Position numbers and translations under genes: made by a program. Source: Mycoplasma sp. 'Moose RK' (GTDB lineage: Bacteria; Bacillota_I; Bacilli_A; Mycoplasmatales; Metamycoplasmataceae). Taken from it: a stretch of DNA of 64,000 bases. Where the stretch lies: the NCBI RefSeq assembly GCF_015708155.1, contig NZ_JADDYD010000001.1, positions 432,001 to 496,000 on the forward strand. Reading direction: 5' to 3'. Position 1 is the first letter of the stretch. Every line of letters starts with the position of its first letter. The notes below the pieces were generated by a model. That model had not been told where the DNA came from, did no database searches, and saw nothing but the letters and a program-made list of their open reading frames with translations. This document shows positions 52,643-62,866 of the stretch, piece by piece.

Positions 52643-53644
52643 TTATTCAATTTCCTCTTTTTTTTCAGCGCGATAATTTTCTAATTTTTCGGCAATTTCT
52701 TGAATTGACTTACGTCCTAGATTCTTGATGTTTTCCAAGTCATCTTCGGATAAATTTTCAATATCAGAAATTTTATTATATTGTGCCCGTCGGAGAGCGT
52801 TAAGTGAACGAACTGATAGATCAAGTGTTTCTAGATCATCAGACACACGGCGTACTGGTTCTTCTTTTACAGGTTGGACTTCAAAAAATTCTTCAGTGAA
52901 CTTTTCAAGATTTTCCACTTGGGTAAACAAATTAATGTGCGCTAATAAAATTTGTGCACCATGAGCAATGGCATCTTTTGCACTAAGCGAACCATCAGTT
53001 TTAATTGAAAAAGTTAGTTTTTCTTCAACAATTGGACTTGAAGAATTAATTTCATCAGCTTGATAATTAGCACTTAAAACTGGTGAAAAGTCGCTGTCAA
53101 CAGCAAGGATGGTGCCATCAAGTTCAGATTCAAGGGTATCAAGAATTTCCTTGACAAATTTTTTGTTGGTTTCAAAATCAACAAATCCTTTACCTGCAGT
53201 AATGAAAACTTCAAATTTAAGGGCGCCTACTTGCGAAACATCTGCCAAATAAAGATCAGGATTAACAATTTTTAGTCCAGCAGTGTTAGTAATGTCGCGA
53301 GCAAAAATTTGCCCAGCCTTGTGACCCATAAAGCTAACTTTGTGAATTTGGTTATTTTCAAACAAATTTGGTTGAAAATAAAAACGAATTTTTTTGAGAT
53401 TGTTTAAAAGACTAACAACATCTTCAGTGACATCATCAAGGACACTAAATTCATGTTTGACCCCAGCGATTTTAACTGCAAAAACAGCACAGGAAGAAAT
53501 TGATGATAAAACGGTACGGCGGAGCGCATTACCAATTGTGTTTCCAAGGCCACGTTCAAGCGGCTTGAGTTCAAAAGAGGTTTCAAATTCATTAACTTGA
53601 TCAACCAGATTTTCTGAATAATAAACTTTTGCGTGTTTTTTCAT
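52643..53644 (-). CDS. rpoA: RNA polymerase alpha subunit
   Basis: The 333-residue protein has the N-terminal dimerisation domain (FELKPLERGLGNTIGNALRRTVLSS-type segment, in part ERGLGNTIGNALRR) and a C-terminal helix-hairpin domain (LDLSVRSLNALRRA, NLGRKSIQEIAEKL) that contacts upstream DNA and regulators. No TGA codons interrupt it. It sits between rpsK and rplQ, the standard alpha-operon place. Confidence 0.98.
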   Translation of the reverse strand: MKKHAKVYYSENLVDQVNEFETSFELKPLERGLGNTIGNALRRTVLSSISSCAVFAVKIAGVKHEFSVLDDVTEDVVSLLNNLKKIRFYFQPNLFENNQIHKVSFMGHKAGQIFARDITNTAGLKIVNPDLYLADVSQVGALKFEVFITAGKGFVDFETNKKFVKEILDTLESELDGTILAVDSDFSPVLSANYQADEINSSSPIVEEKLTFSIKTDGSLSAKDAIAHGAQILLAHINLFTQVENLEKFTEEFFEVQPVKEEPVRRVSDDLETLDLSVRSLNALRRAQYNKISDIENLSEDDLENIKNLGRKSIQEIAEKLENYRAEKKEEIE

Positions 53645-53650
53645 CTTCTA

Positions 53651-54055
53651 TTACCTTTTTTCCTGACGTTTAAACCATTTTCGTGGTGGTCTTGTGCCAT
53701 TGTGTGGGATCGGTGTGACATCTTTTGTTAGTAAAACATTGATTCCTGATGTCTGAATTTGTTTACGTGCTGCTTCTTTCCCCTGACCGGTGCCACGAAG
53801 GTGAATAGTAACCTCGCGAATTCCGTGTTCACGGGCTCTTTGCGCTGCAGCTGCAGTTGCTAAAGTCGCAGCATAAGCAGTTTTTTTCTTTGTGCCCTTA
53901 AAACCAATTGAGCCAGAAGAAGCTCAAGAAAGCACATTTCCTTGTTGATCCGTGAAGGAAATAATTGTGTTTTGGTGCGTTGAGTGAATGTGGGCAATTC
54001 CGCTGGTAATGTTTTTTGGCCGGAATTTTTTAACTTTACGAGTATTAGTTGCCAT
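53651..54055 (-). CDS. rpsK: 30S ribosomal protein S11
   Basis: The 134-residue frame contains [20 protein letters not shown] and [18 protein letters not shown], both S11 hallmarks, and ends [12 protein letters not shown]. One TGA (in LSWASSG) codes Trp, so the gene is hidden when TGA is read as stop. ATG is at 54053-54055, three bases after rpsM. Confidence 0.97.
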
Positions 54056-54057
54056 AA

Positions 54058-54471
54058 TTATTTACCTTTTTCCTTTTTGGCCATAATTGTTCGTCTTGGA
54101 CCCTTACGAGTACGGGCATTTTTTTGTGTTACCTGCCCACGAACAGGTAGTCCTTTCCGGTGGCGAATGCCACGGTAACACTTGATTTCAATCAGACGCT
54201 TAATGTTTTGTTGCACTTCACGGTTAAGATCACCTTCTGTTTTGTAGGTTTTGGCAATATCACGAATAATTTGTAAAATTTCTTCGCTAATTTGACTAAC
54301 TTTGGTGTCTTCATTAATTAAGGGAAATTTAGTGCCGTATTTTTCTTCCTGGACTTTAGCGGTTTTAGCAATAATTTCGCCAGCCAGTGATTTACCAATG
54401 CCATAAATGCTTGTAAGTGCAATTACAACTCGTTTATGATTGGGGATTTCAATATTGAGGATTCGTGCCAT
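54058..54471 (-). CDS. rpsM: 30S ribosomal protein S13
   Basis: The 137-residue protein starts [20 protein letters not shown] and holds IYGIGKS and [16 protein letters not shown], typical of S13 at the head of the small subunit where it touches tRNA. The C-terminus is Lys-rich ([12 protein letters not shown]). Confidence 0.98.
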   Translation of the reverse strand: MARILNIEIPNHKRVVIALTSIYGIGKSLAGEIIAKTAKVQEEKYGTKFPLINEDTKVSQISEEILQIIRDIAKTYKTEGDLNREVQQNIKRLIEIKCYRGIRHRKGLPVRGQVTQKNARTRKGPRRTIMAKKEKGK

Positions 54472-54576
54472 ATTTGAAAATATCTAATCGATTATACTCC
54501 TTTTTTTAATAAGTTTTCTGATTTTTTGGAAAAAAAATAACCTAAAATGGGATCAAAAAAAATCTTATTGAAACAT

Positions 54577-54690
54577 TTAGCCCTGGCGTTGCTTGTGTTT
54601 TTTGAGAATACAAATTACGCGGTTGATTGAGCGACGCTTGATGATTTTACAATCTTTGCAGATTTTTTTGATACTTGCGCGGACTTTCAT
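54577..54690 (-). CDS. rpmJ: 50S ribosomal protein L36 (zinc-binding form)
   Basis: The 37-residue protein [20 protein letters not shown]... ends KKHKQRQG. Cys11, Cys14, Cys27 and a late His are the zinc ligands of the C+ form. ATG is at 54688-54690 and TAA at 54577-54579. A gap of about 100 bases with an imperfect AATAAG/CTTATT inverted repeat separates it from rpsM. Confidence 0.96.
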   Translation of the reverse strand: MKVRASIKKICKDCKIIKRRSINRVICILKKHKQRQG

Positions 54691-54733
54691 TTTTGAGTTC
54701 CTTTGAAAAAAATTATTGAAAATTGGGGGAAAA

Positions 54734-54961
54734 TTACTTAAAACGGTAAACAATTCGCCCTTTTGTCAAATCATAAGGTGACATTTCTACCCGAACAGTG
54801 TCGCCTAGAATAATTTTAATATGGTGTAATTTCATTTTTCCAGCAACATGACAGTTTAATTTTACACCATTTTCGAGTGTTACCTCATATTCTTGGGAAT
54901 TAAAAACTTGGGTAACTTTGCCCTGAAATAATAATTTTGTTTCCTTTTGTGAATTTTCCAT
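54734..54961 (-). CDS. infA: Translation initiation factor IF-1
   Basis: The 75-residue OB-fold protein contains [26 protein letters not shown] and [12 protein letters not shown], the IF-1 signature. IF-1 binds the ribosomal A site during initiation. ATG 54961 follows the map stop by one base. Confidence 0.97.
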   Translation of the reverse strand: MENSQKETKLLFQGKVTQVFNSQEYEVTLENGVKLNCHVAGKMKLHHIKIILGDTVRVEMSPYDLTKGRIVYRFK

Positions 54962-54962
54962 T

Positions 54963-55715
54963 CTAATTTTGATCCATTTCTGTAAGAATTACCCCTTTTC
55001 CATTTTGAATCAGGATTGTTTGTTCATAATGGGCGGTTTTTTTACCATCTTTAGCAACCACGCTTCAATTATCTTTTAAAATTTTAATTTCTGGAGAAGT
55101 TTGAAGAATCATTGGTTCAATGCAAATTACCATGTTATTAGCTAATTTTAGCCCTTTTCTTGGTTTTCCAGTGTTAAAAATATTTGGATCCTCATGGAGC
55201 TTTCGGCCAATTCCGTGGCCACAAAACTCACGAGGAGTGTAGAAACCATAGGATTTTACCACTTTTTCAATGGCAAAACCAATGTCCCCAGTGGTTGCTC
55301 CAGGTTTAATTGCATTAAAACCAGCAAAAAATGCTTCTTTGGCGCAACTAATTAATTTTTCGTTTTCACTATTTTCGCCCAATGATTTTGAAAAAGCTGT
55401 ATCAGCGAAAAAACCATTGTAGGAAAGTCCAAGATCAATTGAGACTAAATCATCTTTTTGAAGTACATAGTCACTTGGAATTCCGTGAATTAGCGTTTGG
55501 TTGACGCTTGTGCAAATTGTAGCAGGAAAACCGTGGTAATTCAAAAATGCAGGCTGTGCATTTTTGGCATTAATCTCTCGAAAAGCGATGGCATCAAGTT
55601 CTTTTAGAGAGACACCTGGTCTTACAAAGTCATAAACTTTTTGTTTGACTTCTGCCAGGAGTTTGCCAGCAATTTTGAGTTGGCTAACTTCAAAATCAGT
55701 TTTGATTAAAGCCAT
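54963..55715 (-). CDS. map: Methionine aminopeptidase, type I
   Basis: The 250-residue protein removes initiator Met. Metal ligands are visible in SIDLGLSYNGFFADTAF (two Asp), FCGHGIGRKLHEDP (His), CIEPMI (Glu) and HYEQTI (Glu). TGA at 55067-55065 is Trp and joins the last 33 residues, which carry the final Glu ligand. It overlaps adk by 10 bases. Confidence 0.97.
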
Positions 55716-56344
55716 TTTTCAATCTCAGCAATCAATTCTTCTGGTTGCTTTTCAGCAACAAGATAATGGATTTTCCCTTGTTGCTGAAAATATTCTTCAA
55801 TTGGTTTTGCTGATTTAGCAAACTTTTCAATTCGCACTTTCACAACTTCAGGTTGATCATCACTGCGATTCATTAAAGTTGCGCCATCAAGATCACACTT
55901 ACCATTTATTTTTGGTTTTGCTGAAACTAAATGGTAAGATTTTTGACACTTTTGGCAAAAAACACGTTGTGAAAGACGAGTTAAAATTGTTTCATTTTCA
56001 ACATTTAAATAAAAAACAAGATCAAGATCAATTTTGTTTTCAACCAAAAAATTGAGCTGAGCAAATGTTCGTGGGTAACCATCTAAAATAAAACCTTGAT
56101 TTGCAGGGATTTTCTGGATAAAATCAAAAACAAGTTGATTGGTAATTTCATCAGGGACATAATCGCCTTTGGCAACAAAATGTTGAATTTTTTGGGCAAA
56201 TTCAGAGTCTAATTCAATTTTTTTACGAAAAAGTTCACCAGTTGAAATATGAATGAGGTTGTGTTTTGTGGCAAGAATCTTTGAAAGCGTTCCTTTTCCA
56301 GAACCAGGTGCACCAATAAAAAGAATTTTTTTTGAACTTGTCAT
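55706..56344 (-). CDS. adk: Adenylate kinase with zinc-type LID
   Basis: The 212-residue enzyme interconverts AMP, ADP and ATP. The P-loop is GAPGSGKGT, with DGYPRTFAQ in the core. The LID has CQKC...GKCDLDG, that is Cys-Cys-Cys-Asp zinc ligands as in Gram-positive Adk. It lies between secY and map as in most Firmicutes-type operons. Confidence 0.98.
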   Translation of the reverse strand: MTSSKKILFIGAPGSGKGTLSKILATKHNLIHISTGELFRKKIELDSEFAQKIQHFVAKGDYVPDEITNQLVFDFIQKIPANQGFILDGYPRTFAQLNFLVENKIDLDLVFYLNVENETILTRLSQRVFCQKCQKSYHLVSAKPKINGKCDLDGATLMNRSDDQPEVVKVRIEKFAKSAKPIEEYFQQQGKIHYLVAEKQPEELIAEIEKWL

Positions 56345-56396
56345 TTTGAAAATTGTCCTTTTTTTATTTAAAAACTAGAGAAAAACAAACTAACTC

Positions 56397-57809
56397 TTAC
56401 CACAAAAGATCTTTATTTGAACTAGAAGAAGGATTATTTGCATAATTTTTACGAATTTTTCGTTGTTGTTTTAAAACTTTTTGCGCATCATGGCGAGCTT
56501 TGACTTGTGAAAGCGTTTCCATTGTTGTTGTTGCTAAAATAATTACAGATGTTCCTGAAAAAGTGATTGCTGAAGGGAGCCCAAAAATTAGTTCAAGGGG
56601 TTGAAGAATTCCAAGAGCTGTTAAATAAAAGGCGCTAAAAATTGAAAGACGAAGCACAACACCAATTAAATAATCTTCAGTTTGTTCACCTGGACGGATT
56701 CCGGGAATAAAGGTTGAATTTTTGGCAAAATCCTGGGAAATTTTGTCCACGCGAGACTGTTGCAATGACATTATGATGCTAAAAAAAATGTTAAAAACAA
56801 TAAAAATTGTGAGCCCAATTGGCTGGTGAACTTGTAAATTATGATCAATTCAGTTTCTTGTTGCTGATGTATTTCGATCCAAAAAACCACTGAATAAAGT
56901 TGGTAGTGAAACAACAATCAACGAAAAAATAATTGGCATAATCCCAGCTGGATTAAGTTTTAAAGGTAAAACAGAAATTTCTTTAACATTTTTTGACATT
57001 CCTGAACCAGTTTGCTGGATCGGAATTTTTCGTTCAGCTAAATAAACAAAAATGGAAATAAGTAAAACTAATAAAAAAGCAACTAAATACAAAATAAAAC
57101 TTAAAATTTGTGAAACTAATGAAGAGGGCGAACTTAAATCAACAAGATACTCAAAAGCATGTTTAAATCGGCGTGGTAATGCAACAATAATTCCTGAAAA
57201 AATTAACAAAGAAGTCCCATTTCCCACACCTTTGTCAGTGATTTGTTCAGCAAGAAAAAGGGAAAAAAGGGAACCTGCAACTAAAACTAATGGAATTATC
57301 AATCAAATAAAAACTGGCGTATTAATTTCCAAACGTACAAAACCAAAGTCAGGATTCAAAATAACTGTTCGAATTAGTACGATTGCTTGGACAAGTGAAA
57401 TTAAAATTGTCAAAAAACGTGTGATAATGTTGATTTTTCTCCGACCAGCCGGCCCTGATTGAGAAAGCCGGTGAATTGGTGGAAAAAGTTTTGTCTGTGC
57501 AATCAACATCAATAAGGATGCCGTAATAAATGGACTAATTCCAAGAGCAACAACCGAAAAGTTCAACAAACCACCGCCGCCAACGGTGTTGATAATCCCC
57601 AAAAATGAGTTGGAATCCAATTGGAAATTAAGCAGCCTCACCCCGGGAATGGTTATTGTACCACAAATAACAAAAATTACAAGCAAAAAAAAGGTAAAAA
57701 CTATTTTTCGTGTTAAAACTTTTTCCTTATAGGCTGAATGCAGCTTTTTTTTGGCGCTGACATAACCAGAAGCTGTTTTTTCCCAAATTTTGCCAAAAAT
57801 TTTTGCCAC
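56397..57809 (-). CDS. secY: Preprotein translocase channel subunit SecY
   Basis: The 470-residue frame (TGA=Trp at 57303, 56850 and others) has ten hydrophobic helices. It carries the family signatures TIPGVRLLNF (first loop), ALGISPFITASLLMLIAQ, AEQITDKGVGNGTSLLIF, and PGIRPGEQTEDYL in the cytoplasmic loop that binds SecA. The start is GTG at 57809, overlapping the rplO TAG. The C-terminal tail is longer and more basic than usual (RKIRKNYANNPSSSSNKDLLW). Confidence 0.97.
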
Positions 57810-58252
57810 TAGCGAACCTCGATTTTACCACCCAATTTTTCGATTTTTTCCTGTGCAGCCTTTGAAAAAGCATTAACGGTTACAATAAACTTCTTTGTTA
57901 ATTTGCCATTGGCAAGCAGTTTTACTGGCAAATTGCGCTTTTTCAAAACACCTTTTAAATAAAGCGATTCAAGACTGATGTTATCACCATCTTGATAACG
58001 TGTTTCAAGATCACCTAAATTTAGGATTTCGAATTTTTTAGCATTAAAGTTATTAAAACCAACTTTTGGTACCCGACGGTACCAAGGATTTTGCCCTCCT
58101 TCAAAACCAAGACGAACTTTTGAACGTTTGTTTTGTCCAGATTGTCCCCTCCCAGCTTGTTTCCCTTTTCCAGCCGCGTGTCCACGACCTTTGCGATGTT
58201 TTTCTGGGCGAGATCCCGGGGTATAAGTTAAATTATCCAGTCTAATTGCCAT
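57809..58252 (-). CDS. rplO: 50S ribosomal protein L15
   Basis: I place the start at MAIRLDNLTYTPGSRPEKHR (ATG 58252); an in-frame ATG at 58264 would add MEKS. The Gly/Lys-rich KGRGHAAGKGKQAGRGQSGQ segment and GFEGGQNPWYRRVPK identify L15. The gene normally found just before it, rpmD (L30), is absent. Confidence 0.96.
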   Translation of the reverse strand: MAIRLDNLTYTPGSRPEKHRKGRGHAAGKGKQAGRGQSGQNKRSKVRLGFEGGQNPWYRRVPKVGFNNFNAKKFEILNLGDLETRYQDGDNISLESLYLKGVLKKRNLPVKLLANGKLTKKFIVTVNAFSKAAQEKIEKLGGKIEVR

Positions 58253-58307
58253 GCTTTTTTCCATTCATCTAAATTTGCTTTAAAATCTATAATTATAAAT
58301 TAAAATT

Positions 58308-58342
58308 CTTTATTTTTAACAATTTCTTTGTTAAAAATAAAG
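58308..58342. repeat. 15-bp perfect hairpin between rpsE and rplO
   Basis: Arms CTTTATTTTTAACAA and TTGTTAAAAATAAAG enclose a 5-base loop in the 103-base gap where rpmD usually lies. There is no long T-run, so it may attenuate or mark RNA processing rather than stop transcription. Confidence 0.75.
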
Positions 58343-58355
58343 ACCAAAAAATTAA

Positions 58356-58988
58356 TTATTTTTTTTGCACAAGCGCTTCTTTTGGTGTTAAGTCACGTAA
58401 TTCAGCGACTTGATTAATTGTTCTTAAGCCCAAAAGTGCTTTTAATGTGGCTCTAACAACGTTAATTTTTGTTCTTGAACCATAAGTTTTTGTATAAATA
58501 TCAGTGTAACCAGCTAATTCCACAACAGCGCGAACAGTATTGGAAGCAACAATTCCTTTTCCTTTTGGTGCTGGTTTAATTAGAATTTTGGATGCTGAAT
58601 ATTTGGCATTAATTTCGTGTGGCACTGTTGAACGCAAGTGAATTGGCACACTAATCATGCGGTTTTGAGCATCTTTTACTGCTTTACGAATTGAATCTTG
58701 AACTTCGTTTGCTTTACCATGTCCAAAACCAACACGACCCTTACGATTACCAACAACAGCAAAGGCACTAAATGAAAAACGACGTCCACCTTTGACAACT
58801 TTTGTAACTCTTGAAACTGAAATTACCCGTTCTTCAAATTCAGGACGAAAATTTTTGTCCTTATTATTTCGTGGCCGTTGTTGACGACGACGGCGAGTTT
58901 CTGGATTGGGTTGCAAATTAGTATTGTCAATGGCAACTTTTTTTTGTTCTTCAGTTTGAAAGTTACTTTCTTTTTGTTGTTTTTCCAT
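58356..58988 (-). CDS. rpsE: 30S ribosomal protein S5
   Basis: The 210-residue protein holds the double-strand RNA-binding fold ([37 protein letters not shown]) and the second domain with [21 protein letters not shown]. An N-terminal extension of about 50 charged residues ([14 protein letters not shown]) is unusual in size but common in mollicutes. Confidence 0.97.
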   Translation of the reverse strand: MEKQQKESNFQTEEQKKVAIDNTNLQPNPETRRRRQQRPRNNKDKNFRPEFEERVISVSRVTKVVKGGRRFSFSAFAVVGNRKGRVGFGHGKANEVQDSIRKAVKDAQNRMISVPIHLRSTVPHEINAKYSASKILIKPAPKGKGIVASNTVRAVVELAGYTDIYTKTYGSRTKINVVRATLKALLGLRTINQVAELRDLTPKEALVQKK

Positions 58989-58989
58989 C

Positions 58990-59355
58990 TTAAAATTTTA
59001 CTCCTTGGGCTCTAAGGGCTTCAGCAAAAGCTTTAACACGACCATGGTAAAGATAACCGCTACGATCAAAAATAAATTGTTGATCACTTAGATTATTTTC
59101 GGCAATTTTAGCAGCAAGATCAGGTGCTAAACCAGCAGCGGCAGCGATATTACCACTGTATTTGTCATTTTTATCAAGTGTTGAAACTGAAAAAATAAGT
59201 TTATTTTTTCAAGGGTCAAAAATATAGGCATAAAAATGGCGCAATGATTTGTAAACACCGATACGGTAGTGTAAATTTTTCTCTTTTTTTGAAACAAGTT
59301 TACTTAAAATCCGACGGTGCTTAGTTTTTCGGTGTAAATTACGTGATTTTTGCAT
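58990..59355 (-). CDS. rplR: 50S ribosomal protein L18
   Basis: The 121-residue protein [20 protein letters not shown]... contains [20 protein letters not shown] and ends [17 protein letters not shown], the L18 5S-rRNA-binding family tail. TGA (in DPW) codes Trp. ATG is at 59353-59355, overlapping the rplF stop. Confidence 0.96.
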
Positions 59356-59894
59356 TATTTAGAAGCTTTTTTCCCTTCTTTTAATCTTAGAACTTCATCA
59401 GAATAAGAAATTCCTTTTCCAGAATAAGGATTTGGTTTGCGAACTTGACGAATTTGAGCCGCAAATTGACCAACTTGTTGTTTGTCAATCCCTTTAATTT
59501 GAATTGTAGTTGCATTTGGGACAAGAACTTGCAATCCTGAAGGCACTTTTAGTTCAACAGGATGTGAATAACCCACTAAAAGTTCAATTAAATTTCCTTT
59601 TAGTGTTACTTTGTATCCAACACCTTTGATTTTCAATTCTTTTTCAAAACCTTTAGAAACACCAATTAGCATTGCTGACAAATGTGAATTTGTGGTTCCA
59701 TGAAGTTGCTTGACAGTTTTTAATTCTGATTTCCGAACAGTTTTTAAATTTGCATCTTCTTGAGTGATAACAATTTCTGAAGAAAATTGACGTTCAAGAA
59801 CACCAAGTGGCCCAGAAATTTTCACTTTTGAACCAAAAATTTCCACAAGAACTTGACTTGGAATTAGTAAAAGACGATTTCCGACACGAGACAT
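59355..59894 (-). CDS. rplF: 50S ribosomal protein L6
   Basis: The 179-residue protein MSRVGNRLLLIPSQVLVEIF... has GVSKGFEKELKIKGVGYKV and the C-terminal RKPNPYSGKGISYSDEVL, the conserved L6 rRNA-binding signature. Confidence 0.98.
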   Translation of the reverse strand: MSRVGNRLLLIPSQVLVEIFGSKVKISGPLGVLERQFSSEIVITQEDANLKTVRKSELKTVKQLHGTTNSHLSAMLIGVSKGFEKELKIKGVGYKVTLKGNLIELLVGYSHPVELKVPSGLQVLVPNATTIQIKGIDKQQVGQFAAQIRQVRKPNPYSGKGISYSDEVLRLKEGKKASK

Positions 59895-59900
59895 ATTTTT

Positions 59901-60296
59901 TTACCAAATGTAAGCAATGATTTCACCGCCTACATTTTCCTTTCTTGCTTGTGCATCAGTTAGAAGACCTTTTGAAGTTGATAAAATTGCGATTCCAAAG
60001 CCAGATTGAACAAGAGGGATTTTTTCTGCAGGTGTATAAACTCGCAAGGAGGGTTTGGAAACACGAACTAATTTGGAAATAACTGAAACATTTCCTTTAT
60101 ATTTAAGGTCAATGATAATATTTTTTTTCAAGTCACCTTCAACTTTAAAGTCTTTGATATATCCAGCTTCTTTGATGATTTCCAAAATTTTTTGTTTTAA
60201 CATTGAATGCTGCACAGTTGCCTGTTTGTGCTTGCGACTTGTTGCATTACGAATTCGTGTAAGCATATCTGCAATTGGATCTGTAATAAATGCCAT
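59901..60296 (-). CDS. rpsH: 30S ribosomal protein S8
   Basis: The 131-residue protein starts [20 protein letters not shown] and ends with [20 protein letters not shown]...GGEIIAYIW, the S8 motif. S8 organises the central domain of 16S rRNA and in many bacteria represses this operon. Confidence 0.98.
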   Translation of the reverse strand: MAFITDPIADMLTRIRNATSRKHKQATVQHSMLKQKILEIIKEAGYIKDFKVEGDLKKNIIIDLKYKGNVSVISKLVRVSKPSLRVYTPAEKIPLVQSGFGIAILSTSKGLLTDAQARKENVGGEIIAYIW

Positions 60297-60301
60297 AATT
60301 T

Positions 60302-60487
60302 TTACCAGCTCGCTTTCTTAATTCCAGGGATTCGCCCTTGGTGTGCTAGTGTGCGGAAGCAAATCCGACAAATTTTGAACTTTCGTAAAACAGAATGTGA
60401 ACGACCACATAATTGGCAGCGCGTGTATGCCCGCACCTTAAATTTAGGTGGGCGATTTGCTTTAACTTTTCAAGACATTTTTGCCAT
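60302..60487 (-). CDS. rpsN: 30S ribosomal protein S14, zinc form
   Basis: The 61-residue protein [20 protein letters not shown]... has CQLC...CRIC zinc ligands and ends [11 protein letters not shown]. One TGA codes Trp. The short zinc form matches the type found next to rpsH. Confidence 0.97.
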
Positions 60488-60562
60488 AAATTTATCCTTT
60501 TTGAAACATTATAATTATTTAATAAATATAAATTATATTAATGACATTTGCCAAAAAACCAA

Positions 60563-61117
60563 TTAGGCTTTTTTGGCAAATGGAAAGCCAAGAAGTTCAA
60601 GTAATTTAAGTGCTTCTTGGTCATTTTTAGCACTAGTAACAATAATAACATCAAGGCCACGAATTTTGGTAATTTTATCAAAATTTACTTCAGGGAAAAC
60701 AATAATTTCTTTGATTCCCAAAGCAAAATTACCATCTTTATCAAATGATTTTGGTGATAAACCACGGAAATCACGAATCCGAGGAATTGCAACATTAAGT
60801 AATTTTGTCAGAAAATTTCACATTTGTTGGCGACGCAAAGTAACTTTTCCACCCATTGGCATTCCTTGACGCAATTTTCAAGTAGCGAGTGATTTTTTGG
60901 CCACAGTTCGGTAAGGTTTTTGACCTGTAATTCGGGTAAGATCTTCAAGAACTGCTTCAACAGCTTTTGCATTTGAAGCCTGACCAGCTGTCATATTAAT
61001 AACAACTTTAGTAATTTTTGGGACTTGAGCTGGAGATTTGAAGCCAAAATGAGATTTAAGTTCACCAAAAACTTTTTCACGATAACGTTTTTCTAATTCT
61101 GTCATGTTTTCTGGCAT
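60563..61117 (-). CDS. rplE: 50S ribosomal protein L5
   Basis: The 184-residue protein starts [20 protein letters not shown] and includes [32 protein letters not shown] and the [15 protein letters not shown] strand, all L5. TGA at 60880-60878 and 60822-60820 are Trp. The stop lies inside a 12-bp hairpin (TTTGCCAAAAAA arms, 60547-60580) before rpsN. L5 contacts 5S rRNA and P-site tRNA. Confidence 0.97.
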
Positions 61118-61119
61118 TT

Positions 61120-61443
61120 TTAGATCTCCTTTCCTGTTTTTTTAGCAAAACGAATTTTTTTACCATTTTCAATTTTAAAACCTACACGAGTTGGTTGTGC
61201 TGGTTTATCTTTTGTTTGCTTTTTAGCAACAAGAGCTAATTTTGACAAATAGATTGGGGCTTCAAAGTTGGCAATTTCGCCTTTTGTGTTACGATTTGAA
61301 GGTTTACGATGTTTTGTTTGGATATTAACACCTTTGACAATTGCCATTTTTTTTGAATTAAAAACTTGTAAAACTGGGGCAACTTTGCCCTTGTCATCAC
61401 CTGAAAGAACTAAAACTGAATCATTTTTACGAATCTTTTGCAT
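61120..61443 (-). CDS. rplX: 50S ribosomal protein L24
   Basis: The 107-residue protein [20 protein letters not shown]... is a KOW-domain protein with [14 protein letters not shown] and a basic C-terminus. It starts assembly of the large subunit. It is spaced 2 bases from rplE and rplN. Confidence 0.97.
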   Translation of the reverse strand: MQKIRKNDSVLVLSGDDKGKVAPVLQVFNSKKMAIVKGVNIQTKHRKPSNRNTKGEIANFEAPIYLSKLALVAKKQTKDKPAQPTRVGFKIENGKKIRFAKKTGKEI

Positions 61444-61445
61444 TT

Positions 61446-61814
61446 TTAGATTACCTCCTGCGCCAAAGAAGCAATTTTTAAGTAGCCTTTTTCACGAATT
61501 TCCCGGGCAATTGGTCCAAAAACACGGGTTCCTCGCGGAGTTCCATCTTCTTTGATGATCACAACAGCATTGTCATCAAATTTGATATGTGAGCCATTTG
61601 GGCGTCTTAGTCCATAAGTTGAACGAACAATTAAGCCTTTGACAACTTGCCCTTCTTTGAGCAAGCCATTTGGAATTGCTTTTTTAACTGAAACAACAAC
61701 AATGTCGCCAATATTTGCTGTTTTTTTTACCGAACCACCTAAATTACGAATTACACCGACAACTTTTGCGCCAGTGTTATCAGCGACATTAAGACGAGAA
61801 AGTTCTTGAACCAT
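61446..61814 (-). CDS. rplN: 50S ribosomal protein L14
   Basis: The start [20 protein letters not shown] is at ATG 61814; an in-frame upstream ATG lies in the end of rpsQ. The 122 residues include [35 protein letters not shown] and the SLAQEVI tail, matching L14. Confidence 0.98.
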   Translation of the reverse strand: MVQELSRLNVADNTGAKVVGVIRNLGGSVKKTANIGDIVVVSVKKAIPNGLLKEGQVVKGLIVRSTYGLRRPNGSHIKFDDNAVVIIKEDGTPRGTRVFGPIAREIREKGYLKIASLAQEVI

Positions 61815-61815
61815 C

Positions 61816-62097
61816 TTAGTTTTCTCCTTTTTTTTGCAATACTTCAACTAAACGAAAGTGTTTTGTTTTTGAAATTGGGCGACATTCGGCAATTTTTACA
61901 AAGTCACCAACATTTGCAACTCCATTTTGGTCATGAGTTGCAAATTTTTTCGTTTTTCGAAAACGCTTAGCATAAATTTTGTGTTTATAAGCGGTTTCAA
62001 CAGCAACTGTGATTGTTTTAGGAAAAATTCTAATTACTTTTCCTTGTAGTGTTTTTCGCAAATTACGAACTGGTTTTTTATTTTCAAAACTATTCAT
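61816..62097 (-). CDS. rpsQ: 30S ribosomal protein S17
   Basis: The start is [20 protein letters not shown] at ATG 62097; the longer frame lies inside rpmC. The 93-residue OB-fold protein has [20 protein letters not shown], the S17 signature. Confidence 0.97.
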   Translation of the reverse strand: MNSFENKKPVRNLRKTLQGKVIRIFPKTITVAVETAYKHKIYAKRFRKTKKFATHDQNGVANVGDFVKIAECRPISKTKHFRLVEVLQKKGEN

Positions 62098-62446
62098 TTT
62101 CAAGTTGCCTTTCAACTTTTTGGACTGATTTAAATTGTGGTTTTGCTTTTAAAAGTGGTTTAATGTGGTTTTTGAAATGAGCTTTGAGTGAAGTTGGTGC
62201 AGTATTCACTAATTTTCTGGTCTTCTTACATTTAACTTTTTTTGGCTTTGGATTTTCAAGTAATTTTTGTTGGTTCATAATTGTCAAAATTCGTGCAATT
62301 ATTTTGCGTAATTTAGCAATTTTGTGTGTTTGATCCAAATTTGAGGATTGATTTTTAAAACGCAAAATAAACAATTCAGAACGATATTCAAGGAGTAGTG
62401 AGTTTAATTCTGTTGGCGTTTTTTTCAAGAGTTCTTTAAATTCCAT
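62090..62446 (-). CDS. rpmC: 50S ribosomal protein L29 with long C-terminal extension
   Basis: The first 65 residues are standard L29 ([20 protein letters not shown], then a second helix). About 50 further residues, Lys/Pro-rich ([15 protein letters not shown]), extend the C-terminus; most bacteria stop near 65. Extended L29 is known in mycoplasmas. ATG 62446 overlaps the rplP stop by 11 bases. Confidence 0.95.
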   Translation of the reverse strand: MEFKELLKKTPTELNSLLLEYRSELFILRFKNQSSNLDQTHKIAKLRKIIARILTIMNQQKLLENPKPKKVKCKKTRKLVNTAPTSLKAHFKNHIKPLLKAKPQFKSVQKVERQLENE

Positions 62447-62864
62447 GATTCCCCTGTTCTGTATCAACAATTTTCCATTTTAAAGGCAATTTGTGACCGC
62501 CAAGTCGTAAGGCGTCACGGGCAACATCATCTTTTACACCCTTGATTTCAAAAAGCATTGTATTCTTTTTGACAACAGCGACCCAACGATCAATTGAACC
62601 CTTTCCTGATCCCATTCTAACTCCGATTGGTTTTGAAGTTAACGACAAATGAGGGAAAATCCGGATTATAACTTGACCTTCACGACCCATTCGTCTTGTG
62701 ATTGCAATCCTTGCTGCCTCAATTTGTGCAGCTGAAACTCAGGCAGAACCAACTGCTTGGAGGCCATAATCACCAAAGGCAAGTGAATTTCCTGAAAAAG
62801 CAGCACGTTTGTCATGATAAAGACGGAAAGTTTTGCGGTGTTTAGTTTTTTTTGGCTGTAGCAT
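62436..62864 (-). CDS. rplP: 50S ribosomal protein L16
   Basis: The 142-residue protein begins [20 protein letters not shown] and includes [34 protein letters not shown] and [19 protein letters not shown] in AWVSA is Trp, so the full gene is longer than the TGA-free part. L16 helps form the A site. Confidence 0.97.
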
Positions 62865-62866
62865 TT

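Noticed and set aside
52725-53600. Plus-strand frames of 68-79 codons opposite rpoA
   Set aside because: They are Ser/Arg-rich mirror frames of a conserved gene with no ribosome site.
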